Source of the DNA: Cryobacterium cheniae
GTDB lineage: Bacteria; Actinomycetota; Actinomycetes; Actinomycetales; Microbacteriaceae
Assembly (NCBI RefSeq): GCF_004403395.1
Contig: NZ_SOGN01000044.1
Coordinates: forward strand, 186,446 to 250,445
Length of the DNA: 64,000 nt
Reading direction: 5' to 3'
In this document: positions 50,321-58,384 of the stretch, in pieces
How the letters are laid out: the number at the start of each line of letters is the position of its first letter
Position numbering within the stretch: the stretch's first letter is position 1
The notes under the pieces: model-generated
Told to the model about the DNA's origin: nothing
Databases searched by the model: none
Seen by the model: the letters and a program-made list of their open reading frames with translations, nothing else
Translations under genes and position numbers: made by a program

Positions 50321-51733
50321 CTAGTAGACCGTGACCTGTGGCTTGATCTTGCCGGACACCGGGTCGGGTTCCGCCAGCGGGGCAGGTCCCTTCCGCACGG
50401 CCTGCAGGATCAACTTGAATTCGACGACGGCGAGGGCGCCGTAGATCAGCGTGAACGCGATCAGCGAGATCAGGATCTCGACGCCGCTGACATTGGGTGA
50501 CACGCCGTCCTGGGTGCGCAGCAGGCCGAAGACGAGCCAGGGCTGCCGGCCCATCTCGGTGAAGACCCAGCCGACGCTCATGGCGAGCAGTGAGAACGGG
50601 AAGCTCCAGATCGCGATCTTCCAGACCCAGGGTGCCGTCGGGGTGCGACCATTGCGGGTCAGCCAGAGGCCGACGACGGCGACCAGAATGTGCGCGATGC
50701 CGAGGCCGATCATCCAGCGGAAGGCCCAATAGGTGATCCAGATGGTCGGCGTGTAGTCGCCGGGGCCGTACAGGGTCACGTACTGCGCCTGCAGGTTGTC
50801 GATGCCTTCGACGGTGCCGGTGAAGGTGTGGGTCGACAGGAACGACAACAGGTAGGGGATGCGGATTGAGAAGAGTTCGCTCACGCCGTCCGGGGTGCCG
50901 AGGGTGAAGATCGAGAAGGATGCGTCGGCACCCGTCGCGGTCTTGTACATCGCCTCGGCCGCGGCCATCTTCATGGGCTGGGCCGCGGTCATGGCCAGGC
51001 TCAGCGAGTCGCCGAAGAAGGTGGTGATCGCCCCGGAGACGACCATCATCCACATTCCCAGCTTGAGCGCGGGCCGCATGGTGTCCTCGTTCTGCTTGCG
51101 CAGCAGGTGCCAGGCGGCGACCGAGATGATGAGGCCCGAGGACACCATGAAACAGGCGAAGATCGTGTGCGGGAAGGAGGCCAGGGCGATCGGGTTGGTC
51201 AGAAGCTCGCCGATGCTGGTCAGCTCGGCCCGGCCGCGCTCCTCGTTGATGCGGAAGGCGATCGGGTTCTGCATGAACGCGTTCGCCGCGAGGATGAAGT
51301 AGGCCGAGGCGATCGAGCCGGCCGTCGTCAGCCAGATGGTGGCCAGGTGCAGGCCGCGGGGCAGCTTGTCCCAGCCGAAGATCCACAGGCCGACGAAGGT
51401 GGCCTCCAGGAAGAACGCGATGATCCCCTCGAAGGCGAGCGGGGCGCCGAACACGTCCCCGACGAAGCGGGAGTAGTCGGACCAGTTCATCCCGAACTGG
51501 AACTCCTGCACGATTCCGGTGACCACGCCCATGGCGAAGTTGATCAGGAAGATCTTGCCGAAGAAATGGGTCAGCTGCAGGTACTTGGCCTTGTCCGTGC
51601 GCACCCAGGCGGTCTGGAACAGCGCGACCGTGAACGCCAGCCCGATCGTGAGCGGCACGAAGAGGAAGTGATACACGGTGGTCAGACCGAATTGCCATCT
51701 CGACAGGAGTAACGGGTCCAGCCACTCGTTCAT
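50321..51733 (-). CDS. cydA: Cytochrome bd ubiquinol/menaquinol oxidase subunit I
   Basis: Heme-bearing subunit of cytochrome bd; 470 aa with about nine helices. The heme b595-ligand-type His lies in TTVYHFLFVPLTIG near residue 22. A further His/Met ligand region is not assigned by eye. The motif EMGRQPWLVFG is typical. The short length indicates the short Q-loop form common in Gram-positives. GGAGGG precedes the ATG. Two palindromes lie between it and blaI. Confidence 0.96.
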   Translation of the reverse strand: MNEWLDPLLLSRWQFGLTTVYHFLFVPLTIGLAFTVALFQTAWVRTDKAKYLQLTHFFGKIFLINFAMGVVTGIVQEFQFGMNWSDYSRFVGDVFGAPLAFEGIIAFFLEATFVGLWIFGWDKLPRGLHLATIWLTTAGSIASAYFILAANAFMQNPIAFRINEERGRAELTSIGELLTNPIALASFPHTIFACFMVSSGLIISVAAWHLLRKQNEDTMRPALKLGMWMMVVSGAITTFFGDSLSLAMTAAQPMKMAAAEAMYKTATGADASFSIFTLGTPDGVSELFSIRIPYLLSFLSTHTFTGTVEGIDNLQAQYVTLYGPGDYTPTIWITYWAFRWMIGLGIAHILVAVVGLWLTRNGRTPTAPWVWKIAIWSFPFSLLAMSVGWVFTEMGRQPWLVFGLLRTQDGVSPNVSGVEILISLIAFTLIYGALAVVEFKLILQAVRKGPAPLAEPDPVSGKIKPQVTVY

Positions 51734-51756
51734 GCGCCCTCCAGCGTCTTCCGGTT

Positions 51757-51773
51757 TTCTACACTGTGTAGAA
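51757..51773. promoter_or_regulatory. Operator-like palindrome 1 (cydA/blaI intergenic)
   Basis: TTCTACACTGTGTAGAA is a perfect 17-nt palindrome with a single central T. It contains the TACA...TGTA-type core known from BlaI/MecI/CopY operators. It is nearer to cydA. Confidence 0.7.
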
Positions 51774-51780
51774 CATTACT

Positions 51781-51799
51781 CTTCTACGACGCGTAGAAG
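51781..51799. promoter_or_regulatory. Operator-like palindrome 2 (cydA/blaI intergenic)
   Basis: CTTCTACGACGCGTAGAAG has perfect 8-nt arms around ACG. It shares TTCTAC/GTAGAA with palindrome 1, the centres being about 25 bp apart. It would cover the -35 region of the blaI promoter. Confidence 0.7.
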
Positions 51800-51816
51800 T
51801 GTGCGAAGGCGCGCAC

Positions 51817-51822
51817 TAGACT
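51817..51822 (+). promoter_or_regulatory. Candidate -10 box of blaI (leaderless)
   Basis: TAGACT, 7 nt before the ATG of the BlaI-like gene, with no Shine-Dalgarno. The expected -35 position overlaps palindrome 2, consistent with autorepression. Confidence 0.5.
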
Positions 51823-51829
51823 CCCCCCT

Positions 51830-52216
51830 ATGGGGAGTTTGGGCGTACTCGAGAGACTGCTGATGGATGTGCTGTGGGACACCACGGAGCCTCTGGCCGC
51901 CACCGACCTCCGGGACCGGTTGCTCACCCCGGCGGTCGCCGGAGCACGGCGCAAACCGCTCGCCACCACGACCGTGCTGACGGTGCTCTCCCGTCTCGAG
52001 ACCAAGGGCTTCGTCAGCCGCGACCGGGAGAGGCGGCCGCACCGCTACCGGGCCGTGTCGACCCGGGCCGAACACACCGCCGAACTGATGCACGAGGTGC
52101 TCGGATCCGCTCCCGACCGATCGGCGGCCCTGGCCCGGTTCATCGGCGACGTCACCCCGCAGGAGGCCAACGCCCTGCGCCTGCTCCTCGGCACCGCGCC
52201 GCTCGTTCGCGAGTGA
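51830..52216 (+). CDS. blaI: BlaI/MecI/CopY family transcriptional regulator
   Basis: Winged-helix repressor of 128 aa. The DNA-binding domain has LERLLMDVLWDTTEPL and the recognition region LATTTVLTVLSRLETKGFVSRDR, read in parts. The C-terminal half is a dimerisation helix bundle. In this family a membrane metallopeptidase partner triggers cleavage of the repressor; here that partner is the next gene with a 4-bp GTGA overlap. It is likely to regulate itself and the divergent cydABDC through the two palindromes. Confidence 0.92.
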   Translation: MGSLGVLERLLMDVLWDTTEPLAATDLRDRLLTPAVAGARRKPLATTTVLTVLSRLETKGFVSRDRERRPHRYRAVSTRAEHTAELMHEVLGSAPDRSAALARFIGDVTPQEANALRLLLGTAPLVRE

Positions 52217-53151
52217 CCGTCACGGCCGGAGCGCTCCTGATCGTCGCCGTGCTGCTCGCCGGTCCCGTTCCGATCTGGCTCTCCACCGCCGACTGGCCGG
52301 CCCGCTCCCCCGCCGTCGCCCTGGTCCTGTGGCAGTCCATCGCCCTGGCGGGCGGACTCTCCATGATCGGCTCACTGCTCAGCTTCGGGTTGCTCCCGTT
52401 CGGGGAGAACCTGTTCGACGGCATCCGTTCCCTGGTCGGCCACCTGTTCACCGGAACGTTGCCGCCCGATACGTCGTTCGGCGCCGTGCTCATGCTGGGC
52501 GCGGCGCTGATCCTCGGCAGCCATCTGCTGCTCAACCTCGCCGCGACCTTCTCCCGAGCGGAACGCCAGCACCGCCGGCACCGGCACCTGATCGGACTGC
52601 TCAGCGAGCCTCTGCCGCACCACGCCGGCACCCGTGTGATCGAGCACGACTCCCCGGTCGCCTATTGCCTGCCCGGCGCGAGCCGGTCGGCGACGGTGCT
52701 TTCACGGGGTCTGCTGCGGCTGCTGGATGCGGACCAGCTGCGCGCGGTGATCGCGCACGAGCGCGCGCACCTGTTGCAGCGGCACCACCTCGTGCTGCTC
52801 GCCTTCAAGTCATGGAACAGCGCGCTGCCGTGGTTCCCGATCGCCAACCGTGCCGAGAACGCGGTCGCCCTGCTGGTCGAGATGCTCGCCGACGACCAGG
52901 CCAGGCGGGTCGTCGACGACCGCACGCTGGCCACGGCGATCGCACTCGTCGGGTCGGCACACCAGGTGGACCCGCGGGGGACGGATGTCGAACTCGCCGA
53001 CGGCCCGGATCATCCGTTCGACCTGGTGACACCCCGCGTTCGCCGGCTGATCAGCCCGCCGGTGCCGCTGCCGCGTTCCGCCGCGCTGGTCGTCGCGGCG
53101 TCGGCAGCAGCACTGCTGCTGCTGCCGACGCTGCTCCTGTCCCTCGCCTGA
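52213..53151 (+). CDS. M56-family-like membrane metallopeptidase
   Basis: Sensor-type zinc peptidase of about 312 aa. N-terminal helices (GALLIVAVLLAGPVPIWL and LVLWQSIALAGGLSMIGSLL) precede a cytoplasmic peptidase with the HExxH motif AHERAHLLQRHH (about residue 180) and a later glutamate region (EMLADDQA). The C-terminus has one more helix ending LLLLPTLLLSLA. It starts with GTG overlapping the blaI stop. The BlaI/M56 pairing is established in actinobacteria; the signal sensed here is unknown. Confidence 0.88.
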   Translation: MTVTAGALLIVAVLLAGPVPIWLSTADWPARSPAVALVLWQSIALAGGLSMIGSLLSFGLLPFGENLFDGIRSLVGHLFTGTLPPDTSFGAVLMLGAALILGSHLLLNLAATFSRAERQHRRHRHLIGLLSEPLPHHAGTRVIEHDSPVAYCLPGASRSATVLSRGLLRLLDADQLRAVIAHERAHLLQRHHLVLLAFKSWNSALPWFPIANRAENAVALLVEMLADDQARRVVDDRTLATAIALVGSAHQVDPRGTDVELADGPDHPFDLVTPRVRRLISPPVPLPRSAALVVAASAAALLLLPTLLLSLA

Positions 53152-53167
53152 GCGGCGGGGACGTGCT

Positions 53168-54094
53168 CTAGAAGAGCTTCGCCTGCTCGAGCCAGGCGGT
53201 CGCGATCTTCTCGGCGGAGAGCTGGTCGTTCACGCTCTCCGAGTTCAGGCTGACCAGGTCCTCGGCGGTCAGGGCGGCACTGACGGCGTTGAGCACGTCG
53301 GCGGCCTTCTCGTTGACTTTGGCGGAGACGACGGGCACGACGTTGTCCGCGAAGAACAGGCCGTCGGGGTCGTCGAGGGCGACCAGGTTGTCCGTCTTGA
53401 TGTTCGGGCTGGCCGTGTAGACGTTCGTGATCTGGATGTCGTTGTCGACGAGGGCCTTGATCGTGAGCGGGCCGCCACCATCCTCAATGGGCGTGAAGCC
53501 GGCGATGGGGATGCCGTACTTCTCCGTCAGCGTCGTCGGTCCGTACGGGCGGGTCTGAAGTTCGGACGGTCCGCCGACGGTGATCGGCTCGGTGACGTCG
53601 GCGAGCGACGCGATGTCGGTCAGGCTGTACTTGTCGGCGAACGACTGCGTGACGGTCCAGGAGTTCTGGTCCGTGGCCGGGGCCATCTCCAGCACGCTCA
53701 GCCCGTCGGGCAGCGCCTCCTGCAGCTGCGCGAAGATTTCCTCGGCGGTGCCGCCGGCGGCATCCTTGTTGAGGGCCTGCAGCAGGCTGCCGGTGTACTC
53801 GGGGAAGACGTCGATGGAGCCGGATTCGATCTCCGGCAGGTAAACCTCGCGCTGGCCGATCTTGAACTGGCGGTCGACCGTGAAGCCGTTCTCCTCCAGC
53901 GCCTGGGCGTAGATCTCGGCGATGATCTCGTTCGAGTAGTAGTCCTGCGAACCGACGACGAGGGTTGCCGAATCATCGCCCGCGTTACTTCCGCTGTCCA
54001 GGGGGTCACCGGACGCACACCCTGCAAGGGCTACGACGGCCCCAACCGCGACCGCGGCGACCGCCGCGAGCCGGCCTCTTTTAGCTGTGAACAT
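53168..54094 (-). CDS. Glycine betaine/choline-type ABC substrate-binding lipoprotein
   Basis: Extracytoplasmic receptor of the OpuAC/ProX (OsmF) family, 308 aa. The signal peptide ends at LAGC (lipobox). Family segments are LVVGSQDYYSNEIIAEIYAQ, IDVFPEYTGSLLQAL and IQITNVYTASPNI. The EYTGS motif is typical of quaternary-amine binders, so a compatible solute is the likely ligand. It is the last gene of the operon; its ATG shares one base with the permease stop. Confidence 0.92.
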   Translation of the reverse strand: MFTAKRGRLAAVAAVAVGAVVALAGCASGDPLDSGSNAGDDSATLVVGSQDYYSNEIIAEIYAQALEENGFTVDRQFKIGQREVYLPEIESGSIDVFPEYTGSLLQALNKDAAGGTAEEIFAQLQEALPDGLSVLEMAPATDQNSWTVTQSFADKYSLTDIASLADVTEPITVGGPSELQTRPYGPTTLTEKYGIPIAGFTPIEDGGGPLTIKALVDNDIQITNVYTASPNIKTDNLVALDDPDGLFFADNVVPVVSAKVNEKAADVLNAVSAALTAEDLVSLNSESVNDQLSAEKIATAWLEQAKLF

Positions 54095-54834
54095 TAGTGG
54101 GTTCCTTTCGTGATGGCGGGTTCCATCCCCGGGTCAGGTCGGGCTGACCTGGCACGGTCGACTGGGGGACGTCCGGACGCGACGCCTCTGGGAATGACAA
54201 GACGCTGGCCCAGCGCGAATATTCCCTCGAGAACGAGGGCGAGCAGGATCACCAGCAGCGACCCGCCCAGCATCTCCGCATAGTCGCGGGTTTTCAATCC
54301 GGCGAACAGGAACCGGCCGAGACCGATATCCGCGACGTACGCGGCCAGGGTCGCCGTGGCGACGACCTGCAGGGTCGCCGAACGGATGCCCGCGATCAGC
54401 AGCGGCATCCCCAGCGGAACCTCGACCGTGCGCACGATCTGGCTCTCCGACATCCCGACCGACCGGGCGGAATCGATGATGGATCGGTCGATGGCCTCGA
54501 AGCCGGCGTAGGCGCCCGCGAGGATCGGCGGGATCGCGAGGACCGTGAGCGCCACAAACGGCGCACTGAGTCCGATGCCCACCCAGAGCGCGACCAGGGT
54601 CAGCAGGCCGAGGGTCGGAATGGCCCGTAGCCCGCCGGAGGCGGCCACCGCCAGGCTGCGTCCCCGACCCGTGTGCCCGATCAGGAAGCCGACCGGAATC
54701 GCGACCAGCGAGGCCATCAGAACCGTCACGACCGTGAACACCAGGTGCTCGACCAGCCGCACCGGGATGCCGCCCGGCCCGGCGTAATTGGCCGGGTCGA
54801 GGATCCAGTTCAGAGCGTCCCCGAACAGGTTCAT
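54094..54834 (-). CDS. Glycine betaine-type ABC permease (second)
   Basis: Inner-membrane subunit, 246 aa, about six helices. The EAA-like cytoplasmic loop is around IDSARSVGMSESQIVRTVEVP. The segment GGLRAIPTLGLLTLVALWVGIG is characteristic of OpuAB/ProW-type permeases. A basic hydrophilic tail follows. It overlaps the first permease by 4 bp and the binding protein by 1 bp. Confidence 0.92.
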   Translation of the reverse strand: MNLFGDALNWILDPANYAGPGGIPVRLVEHLVFTVVTVLMASLVAIPVGFLIGHTGRGRSLAVAASGGLRAIPTLGLLTLVALWVGIGLSAPFVALTVLAIPPILAGAYAGFEAIDRSIIDSARSVGMSESQIVRTVEVPLGMPLLIAGIRSATLQVVATATLAAYVADIGLGRFLFAGLKTRDYAEMLGGSLLVILLALVLEGIFALGQRLVIPRGVASGRPPVDRARSARPDPGMEPAITKGTH

Positions 54835-55517
54835 GCGGACACCTCCCCGAGCTGGGCGGCCCGGAGTGCCCGCCGGCTCGTCGTTGCCGGGCGGGTCCAG
54901 GGCAGCAGGAGGCGTCCGAGCACCACGAGAGCACCGTCCAGCAGCAGTGCCAGGGCGACGGTCAGCACGATCCCGGCGATGATCTCGGCCTGGATGCCGC
55001 GCTGGAAGCCGTCCGTGAACAGGCTGCCGAGGCTCTGCGCGCCGATCACGGCCCCCACCGTGGCGAGGCTGACCGTGCTGACGGCCACGACCCGCAGACC
55101 GGCCAGGAGCACCGGTCCGGCCAGCGGCAGCTCAACCTGCCAGAAGATGCTCCAGCCGGAATACCCCACGGCGACGGCGGACTGTCGCACATCCGTGTCC
55201 ACGGATGCCAGTCCGTCGGCCACCACGCGCACCATCAGTGCGATGCCGTAAATCGTCAGGGCGATGACCAGGTTGAGCGGCGAGCGGAGGCTGGTGCCGA
55301 CGATGGCCGGGATCACGAAGAACAGCGGCAGCGACGGAATGGCATAGAGCAGGCCGCTGGCCGTCAGGATCACGCCGCGACCGGCCCGGTACCGGTTTGC
55401 GAGCCAGCCCAGCGGCACGGCGATCAGGAAGCCGAGAATGATCGGCGGCACGCTGAGGACCAGGTGATCGAGAGTGCGATCCCAGAGCAGGTCGAGATTC
55501 GACCAGATCCAGGTCAC
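54831..55517 (-). CDS. Glycine betaine-type ABC permease (first)
   Basis: Inner-membrane subunit, 228 aa. It has the family segments GWLANRYRAGRGVI, LLYAIPSLPLFFVIPAIVG and the EAA-like region DVRQSAVAVGYSGWSIFWQVELP. With the second permease it forms a heterodimeric channel, as in OsmVWXY/OpuC systems. It overlaps the ATPase stop by 4 bp. Confidence 0.92.
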   Translation of the reverse strand: MTWIWSNLDLLWDRTLDHLVLSVPPIILGFLIAVPLGWLANRYRAGRGVILTASGLLYAIPSLPLFFVIPAIVGTSLRSPLNLVIALTIYGIALMVRVVADGLASVDTDVRQSAVAVGYSGWSIFWQVELPLAGPVLLAGLRVVAVSTVSLATVGAVIGAQSLGSLFTDGFQRGIQAEIIAGIVLTVALALLLDGALVVLGRLLLPWTRPATTSRRALRAAQLGEVSA

Positions 55518-56362
55518 CGGTCCGCCCGGGCATCCGTCGCCGTCGGTCCCTGCTGCACGAGCACGCCGGCCAGGCGTCCCGCGCTGTCGAGGAGGAGGTC
55601 GGAGTCGCCACGGCGTTCGAGATGCAAGGCACGCTTGCCGCGATCCGCGCCGATGAAACTGGCCACGAAATCGTCGGCCGGGTTCGCCAGGATGTCGGCC
55701 GGGGCCCCCACCTGGGCGATCCGTCCGCCGTCGCGCAGGATGACGACCTGGTCGCCCAGCAGGAACGCCTCCTCGATGTCGTGGGTGACGAACACGACCG
55801 TCTTGCCCAGTTCGCTCTGCAGCCGGATCAGTTCCTGCTGGAGCTCGGCCCGCACGATCGGGTCGACGGCCCCGAACGGTTCGTCCATCAGCAGGATGTT
55901 CGGGTTGACCGCGAGCCCGCGCGCCACCCCCACCCGCTGTTGCTGACCGCCGGAAAGCTGGCTCGGGTACCGGTCGGCGAGAGTCTGGTCCAGGCCCACC
56001 GTGCCGAGCAGGGCGAGGGCGTCGGCCCGGGCCTTCTTCCTGGGCACCCCGCGCAGCAGCGGCACGGTCGCCACGTTGTCGATCACCGTGCGGTGCGGGA
56101 GCAGGCCGGAATTCTGCATCACATAGCCGATGCTGCGCCGAAGCGGCACCGGCTCGAGCCGGGCGATGTCGGCCCCGTCGATCTCGATCGTGCCGCTGCT
56201 GGGGTCGACCATCCGGTTGATCATGCGCAGCAGGGTGGTTTTACCCGAGCCGGAGGATCCGACGAGCACCGTCGTCCGGTGCGACGGGAAGGCCAGGCTG
56301 AAATCGTCGACGGCGACCGTGCCATCCGGGAACTTCTTGCTCACCGAGCGGAACTCGATCAT
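55514..56362 (-). CDS. Glycine betaine-type ABC ATPase
   Basis: Energy-coupling subunit, 282 aa. Walker A GSSGSGKTT, signature LSGGQQQRVGVARGL, Walker B ILLMDEPFGAVD and switch His in VFVTHDIEEA are all intact. The C-terminal extension is short (no full CBS pair), as in OpuCA-like proteins lacking CBS domains. First gene of the transporter block; the TetR gene lies 100 bp upstream on the same strand. Confidence 0.93.
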   Translation of the reverse strand: MIEFRSVSKKFPDGTVAVDDFSLAFPSHRTTVLVGSSGSGKTTLLRMINRMVDPSSGTIEIDGADIARLEPVPLRRSIGYVMQNSGLLPHRTVIDNVATVPLLRGVPRKKARADALALLGTVGLDQTLADRYPSQLSGGQQQRVGVARGLAVNPNILLMDEPFGAVDPIVRAELQQELIRLQSELGKTVVFVTHDIEEAFLLGDQVVILRDGGRIAQVGAPADILANPADDFVASFIGADRGKRALHLERRGDSDLLLDSAGRLAGVLVQQGPTATDARADR

Positions 56363-56462
56363 GGGAGTGGCTCATTTCTCGACCGAAGTCGACAGAACAC
56401 GGGCGGCAGGTACCCCACCCAATCATCACTCGGGGCCTTGAGCCGACCGGATCGCGGTATTC

Positions 56463-57116
56463 CTAGCGAACGCTCGGCCCGTAGTATCCGGCGAGGTAGT
56501 CATGCGTGACCGCGCGGCACTCCTCGATGAACCGCTCATCGCCCTGCGGGTCGGAACGGAACGCCCGCGACAGGATCGAGTCGCCCATCTCCACGGCGAC
56601 CTCGAGCCGGAAACTCAGTTCGTCGCCGCCGTGGAGACCGAACGCCTCGACCATCATGCCGGCCACCCGGCGGGCGAAGTATCCCGTGTCGGGGTCTTCG
56701 GCGACCGGTACACCCTGGCGGTCACTGAAATGCATGATGCGAAACCCCGGCTCGGACCGGTACAGGTCGACGAATGCGGTGATGGCCACGTCGACGGCCT
56801 CCGACCAGTGCTTCGGGGCGCTCGTCTTGAGCTGCTCCGCAAACCGGTTCCGGAACCGCAGCACTGTGCGCTCACGCAGAGCCTGCAACACCGCGACGCG
56901 ATCGGGATAGTAGCGGTACACGGTTCCGATCGACGCGCCGGCGCGCTCGGCCACCATCGCCGTCGTGATGCGGTCGAAGCCGACCTCGTCCACGACTATG
57001 GCGGCGGCGTCGAGCAGTCCCGACAGTCGTGCCGTGCTGCGCTGCTGGATCGGCTCGATGCGGGCCTGCTGGGCCGGCACAAAAGGATCCCCATCGAAAA
57101 GGTCACTGAGTGACAC
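56463..57116 (-). CDS. TetR family transcriptional regulator
   Basis: 217 aa. The N-terminal helix-turn-helix is in ITTAMVAERAGASIGTVYRYYPDRVAVLQAL (in pieces). The C-terminal ligand domain is helical and typical of TetR. It starts with GTG after AAGGAGG. A GTCACTGAGTGAC palindrome overlaps its start. It precedes the compatible-solute transporter on the same strand, so it may regulate that operon, itself or both; the ligand is unknown. Confidence 0.88.
   Translation of the reverse strand: MSLSDLFDGDPFVPAQQARIEPIQQRSTARLSGLLDAAAIVVDEVGFDRITTAMVAERAGASIGTVYRYYPDRVAVLQALRERTVLRFRNRFAEQLKTSAPKHWSEAVDVAITAFVDLYRSEPGFRIMHFSDRQGVPVAEDPDTGYFARRVAGMMVEAFGLHGGDELSFRLEVAVEMGDSILSRAFRSDPQGDERFIEECRAVTHDYLAGYYGPSVR
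57102..57114. promoter_or_regulatory. Candidate TetR operator
   Basis: GTCACTGAGTGAC is a perfect odd palindrome overlapping the start of the TetR gene. A further GTCACT half-site lies at 57136-57141, next to GACTAAGTC. Autoregulation is inferred. Confidence 0.45.
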
Positions 57117-57275
57117 TTGTCCTCCTTGAGACTAAGTCACTAATACTAGGCGGCAATCTGCCCCTCTTCGTGCCGTGGCGGCGTGTCTCGCCCCGCGTTA
57201 CGGAATTGACCGTCAGATGGCCGGGCAACGCGGTTTCGATGCCGGGATGCGGCATCGCCGTGCGAGACTGGTGAT

Positions 57276-58352
57276 GTGCCGACGTATCCTCGAATCCCGC
57301 CCACGAGCACGCCAGCGAAGTTGATGCATCGCGCAGCCCGCATCGAGGACTGGCTGCATTTCAAACGCGAACACTCCGCCCGTAAGCGTGGTTACCTGCC
57401 CACTGTCATCCCCTATGCCGGCTACGGCTCGACCGAGTGGGTGCGCATTCTGTGCCGGGTGCTCCTGGCCAAGCCGGTCAAACCCGGTTCCTCGCTGGCC
57501 CGCCGGCACCGTGGGGCCGACCGCCGCGAGACTGGAATTCGCGGCTGGCGCAGCTTCACGAGCGTTCCGGTCAACGATGTGACGGTCACCATCGAGATCA
57601 ACGGCTCCCTGCACCGGGTGCAGGCCGACCGCGGTGGCGTGGTCGACACGGTCGTTCCGGTCACGCTCACACCGGGTTGGCACACGGCCAAGTTGCACAC
57701 GGACGACACCGTTGATCCGGTCGAGGCTCCGATCTTCATTGTGGCCCCGTCGGTGCGCCGGGGAATCATCTCCGACGTCGACGACACGGTCATGGTGACC
57801 ACCCTCCCCCGCCCGCTGCTCGCGGCCTGGAACACCTTCGTGCTCGACGAACACGCCCGGGTTCCCACGCCGGGCATGGCGGTGTTCCTGGACCGGCTCG
57901 CAGCGGAAAACGAGGGCGCCCCGGTGATCTACCTGTCTACCGGGGCTTGGAACGTCGCCCCGACCCTGACCCGGTTCCTGAACCGCAACCTGTACCCGTC
58001 GGGGGCGCTCCTGCTCACCGACTGGGGTCCCACCCACGACCGGTGGTTCCGCAGCGGCCAGGACCACAAGAGGGCGAACCTGCGCCGTCTGGCCCTGGAG
58101 TTCCCGGACATCCGCTGGATTCTGATCGGCGACGACGGACAGCACGACGAGGCCATTTACGGCGAGTTCCAGCGGGAGTTCCCCGGGAGCGTCGAGGCAG
58201 TCGCGATCCGCCAGCTCTCCCCCAGTGAGGCCGTGCTGGCCGGGCGCCTGGCCAAGGATTCCACAGCCGCACCACCCGATCCCCGCTGGGTATACGGGCC
58301 GGACGGGTCGGCCCTGGCTCGGCATCTTGCGGAGCACGGCCTGATCTTCTAG
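57276..58352 (+). CDS. App1-like phosphatase domain protein (DUF2183)
   Basis: 358 aa, soluble. The N-terminal part has an unidentified beta-rich domain. The C-terminal half has the HAD-like catalytic motif ISDVDDTVMVT (DxDxT) and the distal WILIGDDGQHDEAIYGEF, as in App1/DUF2183 phosphatidate phosphatase-like proteins. GTG 57276 follows a GAGACT box by 6 nt; a later ATG at 57324 is possible. Substrate in bacteria is not known; phosphatidate is the fungal App1 substrate. Confidence 0.85.
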   Translation: MPTYPRIPPTSTPAKLMHRAARIEDWLHFKREHSARKRGYLPTVIPYAGYGSTEWVRILCRVLLAKPVKPGSSLARRHRGADRRETGIRGWRSFTSVPVNDVTVTIEINGSLHRVQADRGGVVDTVVPVTLTPGWHTAKLHTDDTVDPVEAPIFIVAPSVRRGIISDVDDTVMVTTLPRPLLAAWNTFVLDEHARVPTPGMAVFLDRLAAENEGAPVIYLSTGAWNVAPTLTRFLNRNLYPSGALLLTDWGPTHDRWFRSGQDHKRANLRRLALEFPDIRWILIGDDGQHDEAIYGEFQREFPGSVEAVAIRQLSPSEAVLAGRLAKDSTAAPPDPRWVYGPDGSALARHLAEHGLIF

Positions 58353-58358
58353 GCTCGA

Positions 58359-58384
58359 CGCCCCGAGGTCAGTCCCTCGGGGCG
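58359..58384. terminator. Bidirectional terminator-like hairpin between App1-like gene and pyrD
   Basis: CGCCCCGAG and CTCGGGGCG pair around an 8-nt loop. It overlaps the 3' end of pyrD; the genes converge. No T-run is seen. Confidence 0.6.
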
